Shown here piece after piece: positions 24,103-34,300 of a stretch of 64,000 nucleotides of DNA. The translations under genes and the position numbers were made by a program. How positions within the stretch are numbered: position 1 is the first letter of the stretch; each line of letters starts with the position of its first letter. This DNA comes from Culex pipiens pallens (lineage: Eukaryota > Arthropoda > Insecta > Diptera > Culicidae): assembly GCF_016801865.2 (NCBI RefSeq), contig NC_068938.1, positions 189,172,850 through 189,236,849 on the forward strand. The letters run 5' to 3'. The notes beneath the pieces were generated by a model that saw only the letters and a program-made list of their open reading frames with translations, had not been told where the DNA came from and made no database searches.

Positions 24103-25634
24103 ATGTTTTCAACGATTGTGTTGTGTATCTTGGGATTTATCTTCATATTAAGGAATCTAATTGTGCTTGGAGGTAAATAATAACTGCTTCGCAAAAATCT
24201 CCAAAAACCTCATCTAAAGTGTCCCACCCAGATTTGCACGGATTCGGCCCGGGCAAGCAGTCCTGGGACTTTGTCGAGGTTCGACCCGGTGCGCACATGT
24301 TTTACTGGCTGTATTACACGACGGCCAGCGATGAAGACTACTCCGAGCGGCCGCTCATCATCTGGCTGCAGGGTGGCCCCGGAGGTTCCTCCACCGGATA
24401 CGGGAACTTTGCCGAGATCGGTCCGCTGCACGTGGACCTACGTCCCCGGCAACACTCATGGGTTAACAACACGATCCGTCGGTGGTAAGTTGCTTGATTT
24501 GGTTTACTGTAGCAATAAAGGTGTTTTCTAGGTGAACCGTTTCAACGTTTTGTTCATCGACAACCCGGTTGGGGCCGGCTTCAGTTACGTGGAAGAACCT
24601 GTGCTGTTTGCCAAGAACAACGCGGAGATCGCTGGCGATCTTGTGCACTTTATGATGGAGTTTTATCAGGTCCATCCGGAATTTTCGAAAAGTCCGTTGC
24701 ACGTGTTCTCGCAGAGTTATGGCGGGAAAATGGCTGCTGAATTCGCGCTGAATTTAGATCGCGCCATAAAGGAGGGCCGAATTGACTGCGATCTGCGGTC
24801 GGTGGCGCTGGGAGCACCGTGGATCTCTCCCGAGGATTCGGTACTGTCGTGGGGTGATTTCTTGCTTAATTTAGGTTTTGTGGACACCAAGGGGCACTTC
24901 GTGATTCAGAGTACAGCCGAGGACATCCAGGACCTGATACGGAGCAACCAACACCGAAGGGCGACCGAGGTATGGCGCAGTTTGGAGAGCATCATTCTGA
25001 ACGAAACGTTCGGTATCGACTGCTACAACGTGCTGCTGCCGCAGAAGTTTGGTGGAGTCGAAAAGCGGAGTGTTGGCGATGACGACAGAGAAGGTAAGGG
25101 AGAGTAATTTATCTTAAACATTCAAACTGAATGCGTTCCAATGTTTTCCATATTGTAGATCTCATAATCGGCGAAACCTCCCACTATCACCTCAACCCAC
25201 CCCAAACAAAACTGGAACGTCTAATGCGAGGAACCGTCAGCGAAACCCTGCAAATCCCAGCACACGTCCGTTGGGGATCCCAACGGGAACAGGTCTTTGA
25301 AGCCATCGCGGAGGACTTTATGAAACCGGTTACTTCAACGGTGGAACTGCTGCTAAACAGCACCGACCTGGACGTTATCGTTTACACCGGCCAACTGGAT
25401 CTGGTCGTTTGCACCCCCGGAACGGTTCGTTGGGTCGAGAATCTACGCTGGCCCGGACGGGAGGACTACCTGGCCGCACCAAGGGTGGGAATGGGATCGC
25501 TGGGGATTTTGGAGGGCTACGAGAAGCGTTTTGACCGTCTCGCGATGTACTGGATCAACAGGGCGGGACACATGGCACCAATTGATAACCCGAATGCTAT
25601 GCAATACATTCTAGACAAACACGTCGGAGCATGA
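24103..25634 (+). CDS. SCPEP1: Retinoid-inducible-type serine carboxypeptidase (S10 family), copy 2
   Basis: Same reaction and likely compartment as the paralogue at 15.0 kb. Exons 24103-24172, 24232-24461, 24532-25093 and 25159-25634 give 445 residues. The signal peptide (MFSTIV, hydrophobic) is again split in phase 1, and the mature sequence opens DLHGFGPGKQSWDF. Catalytic residues: Ser162 in QSYGGK, Asp368 in TGQLDL and His425 in AGHM; the oxyanion region is WLQGGPGGSS. An extra 70-base intron absent from copy 1 interrupts the codons for HSW/VNRFNVLF. It needs a weak GTTAAC donor at 24462, because the stronger GTAAGT donor 23 bases later shifts into a TGA. AATAAA lies at 25653-25658. The gene is convergent with the proteasome chaperone gene 91 bases past its stop. 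Confidence 0.9.
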
Positions 25635-25652
25635 AGGGACAATTTCTCAAGC

Positions 25653-25658
25653 AATAAA
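25653..25658 (+). terminator. Polyadenylation signal of carboxypeptidase copy 2
   Basis: AATAAA 18 bases after the stop, the same spacing as in the paralogue. The opposing proteasome chaperone gene stops at 25726, so the two 3' UTRs very likely overlap. Confidence 0.6.
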
Positions 25659-25725
25659 TCCTTTGCTGGTAATTCAATTTCATTGTTTCTATTCTAAGAC
25701 CCGAATTAATCCCCCATCCCCCTCC

Positions 25726-26168
25726 TTAAACGATCCTCCTCAGCTGTGCCCCAATCAAATCCAACGTAGGCTTATTGATCTCCTTCAGCCCAAGTGTTAT
25801 AACGATTTCGTCATTTTTATCGATAAAGTTCATCAGATACCTGATCGCTGCCTCGACCTCGTCGGAAGCCGCCCCGAAGGTGTGCTTGATGGAATAAATC
25901 CGACTGCCAGCACCGGTTCCGCCGTTCAACTCGTTCGCCGCCTGCTGGTTCCGCACGGTATAAACATTGGTCACCTGCAAAAAAAGGTCAGTCAACCGTG
26001 ATTGTTATTTTTTGCGCTAAACCAATCATGAAAACGCACCTTTTGCCGCTGAGTTATCAACAGAAACGATTTATTCGCAAAGCTGTGGTACACAATGTCC
26101 GTGGGATGGTCACCGATCTGCAACGTTTCGACGCGGTCAAAGGCACTGTCCCCGCCGCCGGAGGACAT
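25726..26168 (-). CDS. PSMG3: Proteasome assembly chaperone 3
   Basis: A small cytosolic chaperone that, with its partner PSMG4, helps build the 20S proteasome alpha ring. Two exons on the minus strand, 26168-26040 and 25974-25726, join in phase 0 across a 65-base GT-AG intron to give 125 residues; the family is about 122. The start MSSGGGDSAFDRVETLQIGD is the first ATG. The sequence fits the family pattern: an N-terminal strand pair ending FLLITQRQKVTNVYTV, a helix with FGAASDEVEAAIRYLM, then EIVITLGLKEIN and a C-terminal helix. Identification rests on this overall pattern rather than a catalytic motif. The gene is convergent with carboxypeptidase copy 2 and lies 3.6 kb from a proteasome beta-subunit gene. 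Confidence 0.82.
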
Positions 26169-27087
26169 TTTCCTAACACGCGTAACTTCTGATTTCTCTC
26201 TACAATTGATTTAAAATTCGCGAGTCATTCACGTTCGCACCCTTGGGAAATGATTTTTGGGTTATTAATTTTGCACCGCGGATGACCCCACCACAGCTGG
26301 AATGACAGACGTCTGTTCGCGCTTTTGATTTTGTCAAAACATCAACAAACTGTTTTGTTTTGAATGCAGCCCAGTGCTAAAGAAATGTGCGCATTTTGAT
26401 AGTTGTTCTAAAAGCGGTACCGGTACTAGAATGAAATAACACGGTTCATAATCAGGAAAACCCCGCTGTCTTAGCAGTTTAAGTAGAAGAAATTGGGTAC
26501 TAAAGTCCTATGTCAAAACACGATCAAAAACCATTTCTGATCACTTTTTTTTCATTTTAATGCAAAAAAAATAATGAAAAGACAACATTTTTCGGTGGAT
26601 CAACTATGGTCCCCTTGGAACGAGCTGTCAAGTAGGAACTTTTCTGTCAAGATAGACCGCGAGGTAAATTTTTCAAATATGATTTAAAAATCTATTTTAA
26701 ACTCTTTGTGGTCGTACAAAGGGTCATTGTACCACATTGTACTCAGAAAAATAAGCTTTATTGCTGTAAACAATAATATCAGCAATCTAAGCTTCATTTT
26801 AGGACCCAATTCTTGAGTTTTTTATCCAGGTTTTGACGAAGAACTTCGTCTTAGGGCTTAATACAGGGTAGCAATCCAAAATTTCGCGAAGCGAAATGAA
26901 ACACTTTGGTCACCTTCCCCTCTCGGCAAATTAACCCTCTTCTAAGCGCACGCTGGTTGGTTGAACAAACGTTTCCCAATCAGTCAATCGAGTGACGTGA
27001 GATTGATGTATCTAAAATCACCCCCACTCTACCTTATAATTTTCGGATCGTCGACGGGCAACAAGCGAATAAGGAGGTATCCAGATT

Positions 27088-27549
27088 TTTAAGCGAAGAT
27101 GGCGTTACGAATAAGGCTTTCTAGTCAGAAATTTACCAACACATTCAAAGTATGTTTACATGACAGCTGGACGTTTGTTTGCATCAGATCTCCTATCTCT
27201 TTCTAGCAAAAGTTTTTTGTCAGGCGTCTTCTAGCTGTGTTTTTTTACTGACCGCCCGATAAGTCAGCCGACATACTTCGCAGGGTTGTGACAGTTACAG
27301 CTCGGTCATTGTTTGCATCAGGACACTGTGACGAGAATTTCGTCATTTTAGGGTTAAATTATATGTTTTTCACTGGGCCTAGAAAGCCTTATGGTGAACG
27401 CCCGAAATGTCAAAATCGCACAGTGGTACCAACATTACAAAAAAAGTTTCCCATGGCATGACAGCCACACTTTTTTTCTAATGTTGGTATAATTGCGCGA
27501 TTTTGACATTTCGGACGTTCACCATTCGTTACGCCATCTTCGCTTAAAG
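27088..27549. repeat. Inverted-repeat element with arms at 27088-27124 and 27379-27549
   Basis: The left arm TTTAAGCGAAGATGGCGTTA continuing through CGAATAAGGCTTTCTAG is matched in inverse by CTAGAAAGCCTTAT and ATTCGTTACGCCATCTTCGC on the right. The right arm is split by a second palindromic element (27393-27523). No coding capacity. Confidence 0.75.
27393..27523. mobile_element. 131-bp MITE inserted in the right arm of the 27.1-kb inverted repeat
   Basis: The ends GGTGAACG and CGTTCACC are part of a long palindrome with near-complete internal inverted homology (CGAAATGTCAAAATCG facing CGATTTTGACATTTCG, ACCAACATTA facing TAATGTTGGT). AT flanks both sides (27391-27392, 27524-27525). Removing the insert plus one AT recreates the sequence of the intact left arm. 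Confidence 0.8.
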
Positions 27550-28375
27550 AATTGGATAGGAGAATGGGTGCAAAAAGGCGGGGCATTCGTCTCCGACCTA
27601 AATCAACAAAAAGCGGCTCGGTCAGTCCCGAAAATTCATGCTGTTGCTGGACGTCGACGAGAACACATCAGGAGCAAATGGCCTGGAGGCCCGGTAGCAG
27701 ACGGCTTGGAGGTCCGGGAGCAGATGGCCTGGATGCATGGACACGCCAAGACATGCCAGCCGGCATGAGCGGGAGTTGATCATTGGAACTGGCACCCGCC
27801 TGGAGTGGCCGGAGGCCCCGGGGATGTTCCGATAAGGGGACATTTGCGGAACCATAAGAGTTGGGGCAATATGGGTATCAAACTTTAGGGATTTTGATAC
27901 TGGACATGAAATTTTACATTTTGGCAGAAGTGGCCCAAAGCCTCCGTTATCCAACGTCAAAATAAAATGAGACCATCTTTGAGCAGAAATAAATAGATCT
28001 TAAGAATTAACTCATTGGTGATTGATTTTGTGGGCAAGACACTCAAATATTAATAACTATAAAAAAATCATTTACTTTTGTGTCCGAAGTTCTTCGTCAT
28101 GATGGTTATGCCTGTAGCATTACCACAGCACCTTTTTTAACAACATGGACGAATATCGACGGTAACGCTTGTAACGGTACGGGGGAAATGTCAAACCTAT
28201 TTGGAAACGCGTGTAACACGCCTGCTCGCCATGCTCGAGCTTATGTCAAAAAATTTCACCAACATGGCGCCCACAAGTCTTTGCATTCGCAACGTGTTCC
28301 TCTTTCGACCGCAGCCCAAAACCAACGTTTTCAACAACGTAACAAGGAGAAAAACAGCCGAGACCGACGCTGAAC

Positions 28376-28645
28376 GCAGAAAATCCCCGAGTCTGAACCC
28401 GCTGGCTGCTGGCCGGAACACGGATCACAGCTGAGACCGCCACCGCAGTGCGACGAAAACACCCGACTCTGAACCCGCGGCTGCTGGCCAGAACACGGAT
28501 CACAGCTGAGACCGCTCCCACATTGCGACGAAAACACTCGCCTCTGAACCCGCGGCTGCTGGCCGGAACACGGATCACAGCTGAGACCGCCCCCGCATTG
28601 CGACGAAAACACTCGACTCTGAACCCGCGGCTGCTGGCCGGAACA
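28376..28645. repeat. 75-bp tandem repeat, about 3.6 copies
   Basis: The landmark GGCTGCTGGCC starts at 28404, 28479, 28554 and 28629, exactly 75 bases apart. Because 75 is divisible by three, the array keeps long frames open on both strands, which explains the spurious ORFs here. It is GC-rich against AT-rich surroundings. Confidence 0.9.
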
Positions 28646-28667
28646 CATATGTTTATACCCAGTCACG

Positions 28668-28795
28668 ACGTTCTGCCAGGATTCTAGCAGAGTTCTTACA
28701 GAGCTGGATATTCTTACAACATTCTAGTAGAAATGTTCCACCGTTCTAACAGAATTCTGGCAGGACCAGCTCTGTTAGAATATTTCGTGACTGGT
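28668..28795. mobile_element. Short palindromic element with CCAGTCACGA ends
   Basis: CCAGTCACGA on the left (28669 onward) faces TCGTGACTGG on the right, with further inverted similarity (TTCTGCCAGGATTCT facing AGAATTCTGGCAG). Exact ends are uncertain and no target duplication was established. Confidence 0.55.
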
Positions 28796-29793
28796 TAGGA
28801 CCTATTCAAAAAAACTCTGGAATTAAAAATAAATTAATTAAATTAAATTAAAAAAATATCAGGCTAGCCGGGTGGTTGGTCACTTTTGGTTGGTCGAAGT
28901 CAAACTAAAAGGTGACGAACTGTCACACGGCGCTCACGCACACTATCAAAACAAAAATAATTTAACTCAAAAATTTCACAGTGTCCTGATGCAAACAATG
29001 ATTGAGCTCGAGCTATTACAGTCCCTGCGAAATATGTTGGCTGACATATCGGGCGGTCAGTCAAAAAACCAGCTAGAAGTCGCATGATAATAAACATCTG
29101 CTGGAAAGAGATAGCAGATCTGATGCAAACAAATCCGCAGCTGCCGTATACATACTTTGAATGTTTTGGTAAATTTCTGACTTATGAGAGCTTCAAATTC
29201 GGTCATCCAAAAACTTTGAGCACCCCTGACCTAACTTCTAGGTTGTGCCGTGGCCAACATTTACTGCTCCGTCCGACGAAAATCTCGTCTCGAATGCCAC
29301 CGGGGCTGATTTTTCGGGCTACTTTACAAAAACTTTAAATAAAATTTGTACCAACCTTAACAAAAAAAAAAACTATAACTCAGTTTACAAATAATGAAAA
29401 AGCCATTTTACATGATTATGTATTCAAAACACTTTTTAATCATGTTTATTATTAATATTTGTAAATAAAAATTGACACAGGGCTTTAGGACCCTATTTGT
29501 TCATCAAACATATTCATGCTAGTACCACTCGATTCTGGTTCGGTATCTTGTTCCAATCCCGCTGCGTTGTACTAAAACTCAGTTTTCGCTGTCACATCTG
29601 ACAGCTGCTCCGCAGGTCAACAAATTCGTAAACTCATCATCTTTGTAATTTCTGAGCTGCCATAGTTTTCGGATTTTGGACGCTAGAACTCGGCGTGAAT
29701 CGTTTCCCTGGGATAATTTTCGATTTCTGTAACATCCGCTGCTGTCAGTAAAGTATTTTCAGCGATTCTGCAGTTAAGAAACCTGAGGAAATT

Positions 29794-30756
29794 ATGTACC
29801 CAATGTCCAGTGTGAACGCCGGACCGTTCTGGGGCAACGGTCCCAGCCCGGGAGCATTCTACAACTTCCCGGGGTCCAGCGCTAGCGCTGGTGGAGCCGT
29901 CTCCGCCCGCAGCGAAACCCCTGGCGAGTTCGGCACGCAGCGTTCCTAGTAAGTATCGTTGGGACTGAATTCCGAATTTGTTTTGTTCTAACCTCAAACT
30001 GGCAAGTCATTTACTAACTGGGGTCTTCTTGCAGCACTCCGGTCACCACCGGAACGTCCGTCGTGGGCCTGAAGTTTGCCAACGGTGTCATCATCACCGC
30101 CGACAAGCTGGTCTCGTACGGATCGCTGGCCCGGTTCCACGACGTGGACCGTGTCTACAAGGTGAACGACAAGACCATCATCGGCATCGGGGGAGACTTT
30201 GCCGACTTCCAGTTCATCAAGCGTCACATCGACCAGAAAGTGTAAGAATCGTGACTAGAGATGAGTTATCTGCTGGTTTTAACGGGCTTTTGTTTCTTCC
30301 AGGGTTGACGACATGTGCCTGGCGGACAAGAACGAGCTGAAGCCCAAGTCGCTGTACAACTGGCTGACCCGGGTGATGTACAACCGCCGCAGCGAGTTCA
30401 AGCCCCTCTATCTGGACATTGTCGTCGGAGGCATGCAGGACGGCGAGCCCTTCCTGGGCCATGTGAATCTGCGGGGTCGTGCCTACACCAGCAACGTAGT
30501 GGCCACCGGGTACGGAACGCATTTGGCGCTGCCCCTGCTGCGCGAGTATTCGGAGAACCCGACGGTGTACGCCGGTCTGGACAAGCAGAAGGCTACCGAG
30601 CTGGCCAAGAGCGTGATGGAGGTGCTGTGGTACCGTGACTGCCGTAGCGATCCCAAGTACTCCCAGGCCATCTGCACCGCCGAGGGCGTCCAGGTGGACG
30701 GTCACTGCTTCGTCAAGCAGAACTGGAACCTGGCCACCATGATCAAGGGCTACTAA
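29794..30756 (+). CDS. PSMB4: 20S proteasome subunit beta type-4 (beta-7)
   Basis: A structural, non-catalytic beta-ring subunit of the 20S proteasome. Exons 29794-29948, 30035-30241 and 30303-30756 join with GT-AG introns of 86 and 61 bases to give 271 residues; human PSMB4 has 264. The first about 50 residues (MYPMSSVNAGPFWGN onward) are the propeptide. The mature domain begins at TPVTTGTSVVGLKF, followed by the Ntn-fold signatures VIITADKLVSYGSLARF and GIGGDFADFQFIKRHID, then LATGYG-like VVATGYGTHLALPLL and the C-terminal NWNLATMIKGY. The start is the first ATG of the exon. The gene is convergent with a TMEM14 gene, their stop codons 165 bases apart. The GC-rich coding sequence contrasts with the AT-rich flanks. 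Confidence 0.96.
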
Positions 30757-30921
30757 AATCTTATTTTATACATTCTCTCATCGGATATTCATTAAATACA
30801 AGAATTCTTTAAAATACAATAGTCGAATTTTTAATAATTTCGTCGAAAAATCCCTGGATTGGTTTGTACGAAGAGATAGATAGTCCGTTTAGTGGAGATA
30901 AGCCACAAAATTCCTCAAACT

Positions 30922-31377
30922 TCACTGCATCAAGGTGCTACTCTCAACACCGCTCTTCTCCGCAACGCCATCTGTAACGATCGGCGTCGGTCCGGCAGAG
31001 AACGGCAAATGGTCCCGGTACGTCACGCAGGTCCACACGAGAACGGCCACCGACATCACCACGATAATTCCCGGGGGCATAAAGTTCCCGGTACGAATCC
31101 ACCGGAAGCCCATCATCGCCGCCAGCAGAACCAGCAAGATGATCTGGATCAACGGAATCGGCTGCTCGATCGAGTTGAAGTACGCCCCCACGCCCAACAA
31201 AATGCCAAACGAGACGCCCGCAATCAACGAGGGGAGTGAACCTAGCGAAAATGGGATGCAGCATTGAAAATTACCTTCCTATTGAACCTATTAAATCTCA
31301 GTACCTGCTTTAACGTAGCCAAAAATGCCTCCAGCGGCCACCAGGAGGGCGAAGATGATTCCTACCACGTCGATCAT
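30922..31377 (-). CDS. TMEM14-family small membrane protein (TMEM14C-like)
   Basis: The family consists of small multi-pass proteins; vertebrate TMEM14C sits in the inner mitochondrial membrane and supports haem synthesis. Exons 31377-31305 and 31241-30922 join in phase 1 to give 130 residues, a little longer than vertebrate members at about 112 owing to a polar C-terminal tail. Four hydrophobic segments are visible at about residues 4-20, 28-45, 53-69 and 78-96. The conserved stretch GYVKAGSLPSLIAG spans the splice junction, which supports the join. The start is the first ATG, and the exon is preceded by in-frame stops. Mitochondrial location is inferred from the family. Confidence 0.88.
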
Positions 31378-34300
31378 GGTTGCGAAACGGGACAGCACAG
31401 GTGCCTGCTGTTGCCTTTTTTGCAAAATCTCCCTCCGAACTGATAACAAGCCAAATGCACTCGAAGACTGGTGAAAGTTATTTTGTTTGGCATTCAATAT
31501 CTGTCTGCAACAGATGCGAACGAAACTGAACGAAGTTGCTGGATTCGGGACGCAAACCAATTGAACGATTTAACGAAGAATGACCGCTCGTTCAGATCAT
31601 AGATGTCGCTAGTCGTAGCATTGAGACGATGAGCTACACGTTGAAAAATATGGGTTTCCCTAACAAGGACGTAAGACTCGAGTTACACCTTCATTTTCGG
31701 GATATTATTTGGTTGAAAGTAAGAACATTCACTGTCTTCACTGTCACTGTCTCGTAATCTACTCATCGATATCTAGGTATTCTAGCATAAGAAAAACATT
31801 ATTACTTTTTCGCGAATAGAAAGCAAAAGATTTTATTCATTCACGTTAACACATAGCATTGTTTTTGTAGCTATTTCATTTTTCTTCAAAATATATATTT
31901 CTTCCAAGCAAGGACGAGATATAGGCACATTTGTTTTGGAAAAATCATATCTTCTTTTTCCTGACACATTCGTTTTTCAACTAAGTAAGGGACATGTGAT
32001 ACACCAGCTAGCATATCAAAACTCTCACGAATCTTCCTGGACTATTGAGCTGTTGGATGTAATGAACAACTTTATTACTTCTTTTCTATTTGAAACACGA
32101 ACCAGAGAGTGACTACAACTCTGGCAGCGCGCACACACAATATTGAATGAGTCGTGTTTCACTGTCGGGATGGAAGAATGGAGCAACAAAAAGAGATCAA
32201 ACACTAGTGAAACTGAACGACGACGCAGGATGATCGATCCATGCTGTCACGGCGCGCACGTGTTCCGGACCGGTGCGATGGCGCGTTGGTTCCACGCTGC
32301 TCGTGGCACCAGCAGTGTTTGCTCTCTGCTCTGTTTAATCTTTATTCCTATCTAGAATAAGTGAAGCTAATCAGTGTTCGAAATTTATTCAGGTGATCAT
32401 TTGGAATAGATTGCAGTGACACAAAAAGAATGTACATTTATAGGTTTTGGTTGGTTGTATGTATAATAAGGGCGGTGAGAACCATTCAGAACTAGAATTA
32501 TTTCAAGTAATGTGCATACTCGGTAGGTAAAAATCGATTTCTTACTACTAAAATATGTTACCAGTTAAGCTAGTAGTCCAAAATGTGTGTTTCAACGCTT
32601 TTTCATCTTTATATTTACGGAATTAATGTACCTTAGCTACGCACGTTCTATGGTTAATTTATGTGTTTTTATTATATGATTGCATATTCAACTGAAATAC
32701 GCGCACATCTAGGTGTGACAGTCAATCAGAGATAACAGCGGAAAAATCGAAAATCATGTACATTTAATGCAAATTTTTCCGATACATTCTCACCTTCTGG
32801 TTTGTGTGTCTTTTGTTCACCGCACACACGAACGCCCATTCCGTCACCTGTAGTCTTCTCGCGGTCCTGTTCTTGCATTTTGAACTTCCGGGAACACAAA
32901 CTGCCTTCGAATCACTTTTTCTGTCCTTGTTTGCGCTTCTCTCACTCTTGTGTTGTGTGTTTTTGTTGTCTATTTCAATGGTTGCCACGTTTTCCTCATA
33001 TTTTGGTGCACTTTACTTCGTACACCACTCTGCAAAGAGTTCTTTTCGCGGTTTTCCGTGGAGTCTGCTGTAACTATTGTTCATTCATCGCTGTCCAAAG
33101 CCTTTTACTGTTTTGTTCGAGCCCAAACCATCACACAAGTGCTAATTACAAATACTTAAAACGCAGCCGTATGTGTTTGATATTTCTTCTTCCTTCGTTT
33201 TGTAGGGTTTTTTTTTCGTTTCACTGTTCCACACTTTTCCTCCAGATGCAGGCGCAATTTTACACACTTGAGCTGTTTGTGTCCGGCCCATATTCTACCA
33301 AGTCGTATCGATCAAGAGAACCACCCCGTGAAAAAGAAAAGCTCAATCATATGCACAAACACACATACACAATATTTGCACGGAAATTAAAAAAAAAACA
33401 CACACAGTGGGGTATGTTCTTGAGGAAAAGATACTTTGACAGCACGAAATCAATTAAAAGCAAAAAGTAATATTTTCAATTGCTGTGGGAATGCATATCA
33501 GTATTTAAGAGTCATATTGCATATAATATAGAATATACATCATTGATATTGCAACAGAGAAATAGGTACACAATTTAAATATAAATGCTGCTGATGTGAG
33601 AGATATTTAGTAAAACAGAAGAAAGCCATTTAGTGTCATGAGGAGCAAAAATTACCTTCCCGCGCTCAAAAAGACCTTCGCGAAAAACTCTCTGGGAATC
33701 GACGTCTTTGTCGTTCAAAATGCCTGCCCTCTATTCCGGTTCTGGGGTTGAAAAATAGAAAAAGCATATGAAAATAAAGAACAAAACATCTGGTAGAGAT
33801 GGGAAATATAGGAGGCAATGCATTTGGAAATAAAAACACAAAAAGAAAAATGGCCATTTTTCTTACCCGTTATTATGTGTAATATGACGGTAAATAAATG
33901 AAATTATGATCATGGTAATAATATATTGGTTGTTTTATAGTTATATGGTGGAATATCAGCAGCATTAAATATGTATATCGAATCATTGAGAACGTTTTTT
34001 GAATAATACCATTTTATACGCAGGAAGTTAGCAAATATCATCTAGATATCATATATTTAGAAGATATTATACAAATCGAAGTGAAATATCAGATAGCGAA
34101 TTCAACCCAAACTACTCGTAGTACAAGATGGTTGAAATCAAGGGGAGGAAAAGGTTCACAAATACGCCCATCAGCTCTATGATTGTATGGAAGGTGCACA
34201 CTCTTGCACACACCACTGGGTGCGCGTTTGTTTGCTCCAGCATGCAGATAAACCCCTTTGTCTGTCAGAGTGCAGAACAGTTACTGTGATTTTCTTCTTC

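Larger units (their letters stand above)
26169..29793. other. Repeat-rich spacer between the two proteasome genes
   Basis: No host gene is visible. A sequence at about 27110-27350 recurs inverted at about 28900-29200 at roughly 80% identity, and a shorter piece of it recurs at about 19226-19285. A 75-bp tandem array and two palindromic elements are listed separately. The last 300 bases before 29794 should hold the PSMB4 promoter, but no TATA box is evident. Confidence 0.6.

Noticed and set aside
32802..33470. Plus-strand 222-codon ORF rich in Ser, Phe and Cys
   Set aside because: Composed of T/C-rich simple sequence opposite the likely Psi 3' UTR; no domain and no codon bias like the neighbouring genes.
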